A DNA stretch of 42,339 nucleotides from an uncultured Lachnospiraceae bacterium (GTDB lineage Bacteria > Bacillota > Clostridia > Lachnospirales > Lachnospiraceae), in contig CABUAW010000017.1 in assembly GCA_902489645.1 (NCBI GenBank), positions 1-42,339 of the forward strand, read 5' to 3'. Each line of letters starts with the position of its first letter. Within the stretch, counting starts at the first letter, position 1. The position numbers were made by a program, and so were the translations under genes. Below the pieces are notes generated by a model. That model was not told where the DNA came from. It ran no database searches and worked only from the letters and a program-made list of their open reading frames with translations. Of this stretch, positions 42,037 to 42,339 are shown piece by piece.

Positions 42037-42339
42037 TTAAGCGCCGGGAAGCGCCCAATCCTGGCTCCGTGTCTGAAGCTCCACCATATGATGGAAGATT
42101 CCGTTTTGCTGCATTAGCTGTTCGGGCCTTCCCATCTCGGCAACCCTTCCGCCGGACAGTACAACCACCTTATCCGCCCCCATCACCGTCCGCATACGGT
42201 GGGCAATGACAAGGACCGTCTTATCCTGTACCAAACCGGAAATGGCCGTCTGCACAGCCGTTTCATTTTCCACATCCAAAGAAGCGGTCGCTTCATCCAG
42301 CAGAATGACCGGAGCGTCTTTTAATAAAGCCCGTGCAAT
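42037..42339 (-). CDS. ABC transporter ATP-binding domain, C-terminal end (5' end outside window)
   Basis: An open frame from the right edge to a stop at 42037, 100 codons. It covers the end of an exporter-type ABC ATPase: IARALLKDAPVILLDEATAS (Walker B and D-loop), LVIAHRMRTVMGADKVVVL (switch His) and a C-terminal tail. The signature motif would be just outside the window. It belongs to a separate transcript upstream of tetR, making three exporter-type ABC genes in a row. Confidence 0.9.
   Translation of the reverse strand: MARALLKDAPVILLDEATASLDVENETAVQTAISGLVQDKTVLVIAHRMRTVMGADKVVVLSGGRVAEMGRPEQLMQQNGIFHHMVELQTRSQDWALPGA

Overview
The window looks like a chromosomal segment of an anaerobic gut-type Clostridia bacterium, most likely Lachnospiraceae. 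This rests on moderate GC, strong AGGAGG ribosome binding sites, consensus TTGACA/TATAAT promoters, a clostridial-order Rnf operon, an FMN riboswitch in front of ribDEBAH, a Gram-positive NEAT surface protein and a LexA box of Gram-positive type. No tRNA, rRNA, CRISPR array, insertion sequence or phage gene was seen. Most genes lie on the minus strand.

Layout by position: (1) 1-1710, a membrane-anchored Ig-like surface protein running off the left edge. (2) 1847-5406, a GpsA-like dehydrogenase, a broken class I aminotransferase and a MalY/PatB C-S lyase. (3) 5495-11609, apbE-rnfCDGEAB: the Na+/H+-pumping ferredoxin:NAD+ oxidoreductase plus the enzyme that attaches FMN to its D and G subunits; rnfC is frameshifted as read here. 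(4) 11816-14582, on the plus strand, a TrpXYZ-type ABC importer. (5) 14650-16947, a CarD-like regulator and an M32 carboxypeptidase. (6) 17051-22800, an FMN-riboswitch-controlled riboflavin operon that carries two extra genes, a HAD phosphatase and a 4-hydroxybutyrate dehydrogenase. (7) 22825-24776, an unrecognised protein and Maf. (8) 24890-27097, a two-gene radical-SAM DNA repair/modification pair behind a LexA-like operator, with a divergent GNAT acetyltransferase. (9) 27759-42339, the most interesting region: a TetR regulator with a perfect 28-bp operator, a heterodimeric ABC transporter, a CobN-family chelatase large subunit, AAA+ (ChlI-like) and VWA (ChlD-like) chelatase subunits, and a 1288-residue wall-anchored NEAT/GLUG/FIVAR-like protein preceded by a long leader with two tiny ORFs and an 11-base poly-C/G tract.

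How the genes may work together: the riboflavin operon, ApbE and Rnf form a flavin theme (make FMN, attach it, use it). In region 9 the surface NEAT domain, chelatase-like complex and ABC pair suggest capture of a metallo-tetrapyrrole (probably heme), transport, and metal insertion or removal. This is inference from context. Three genes (aminotransferase, rnfC, chelatase ATPase/VWA) are interrupted; whether these are real mutations or assembly errors cannot be decided from the sequence alone.
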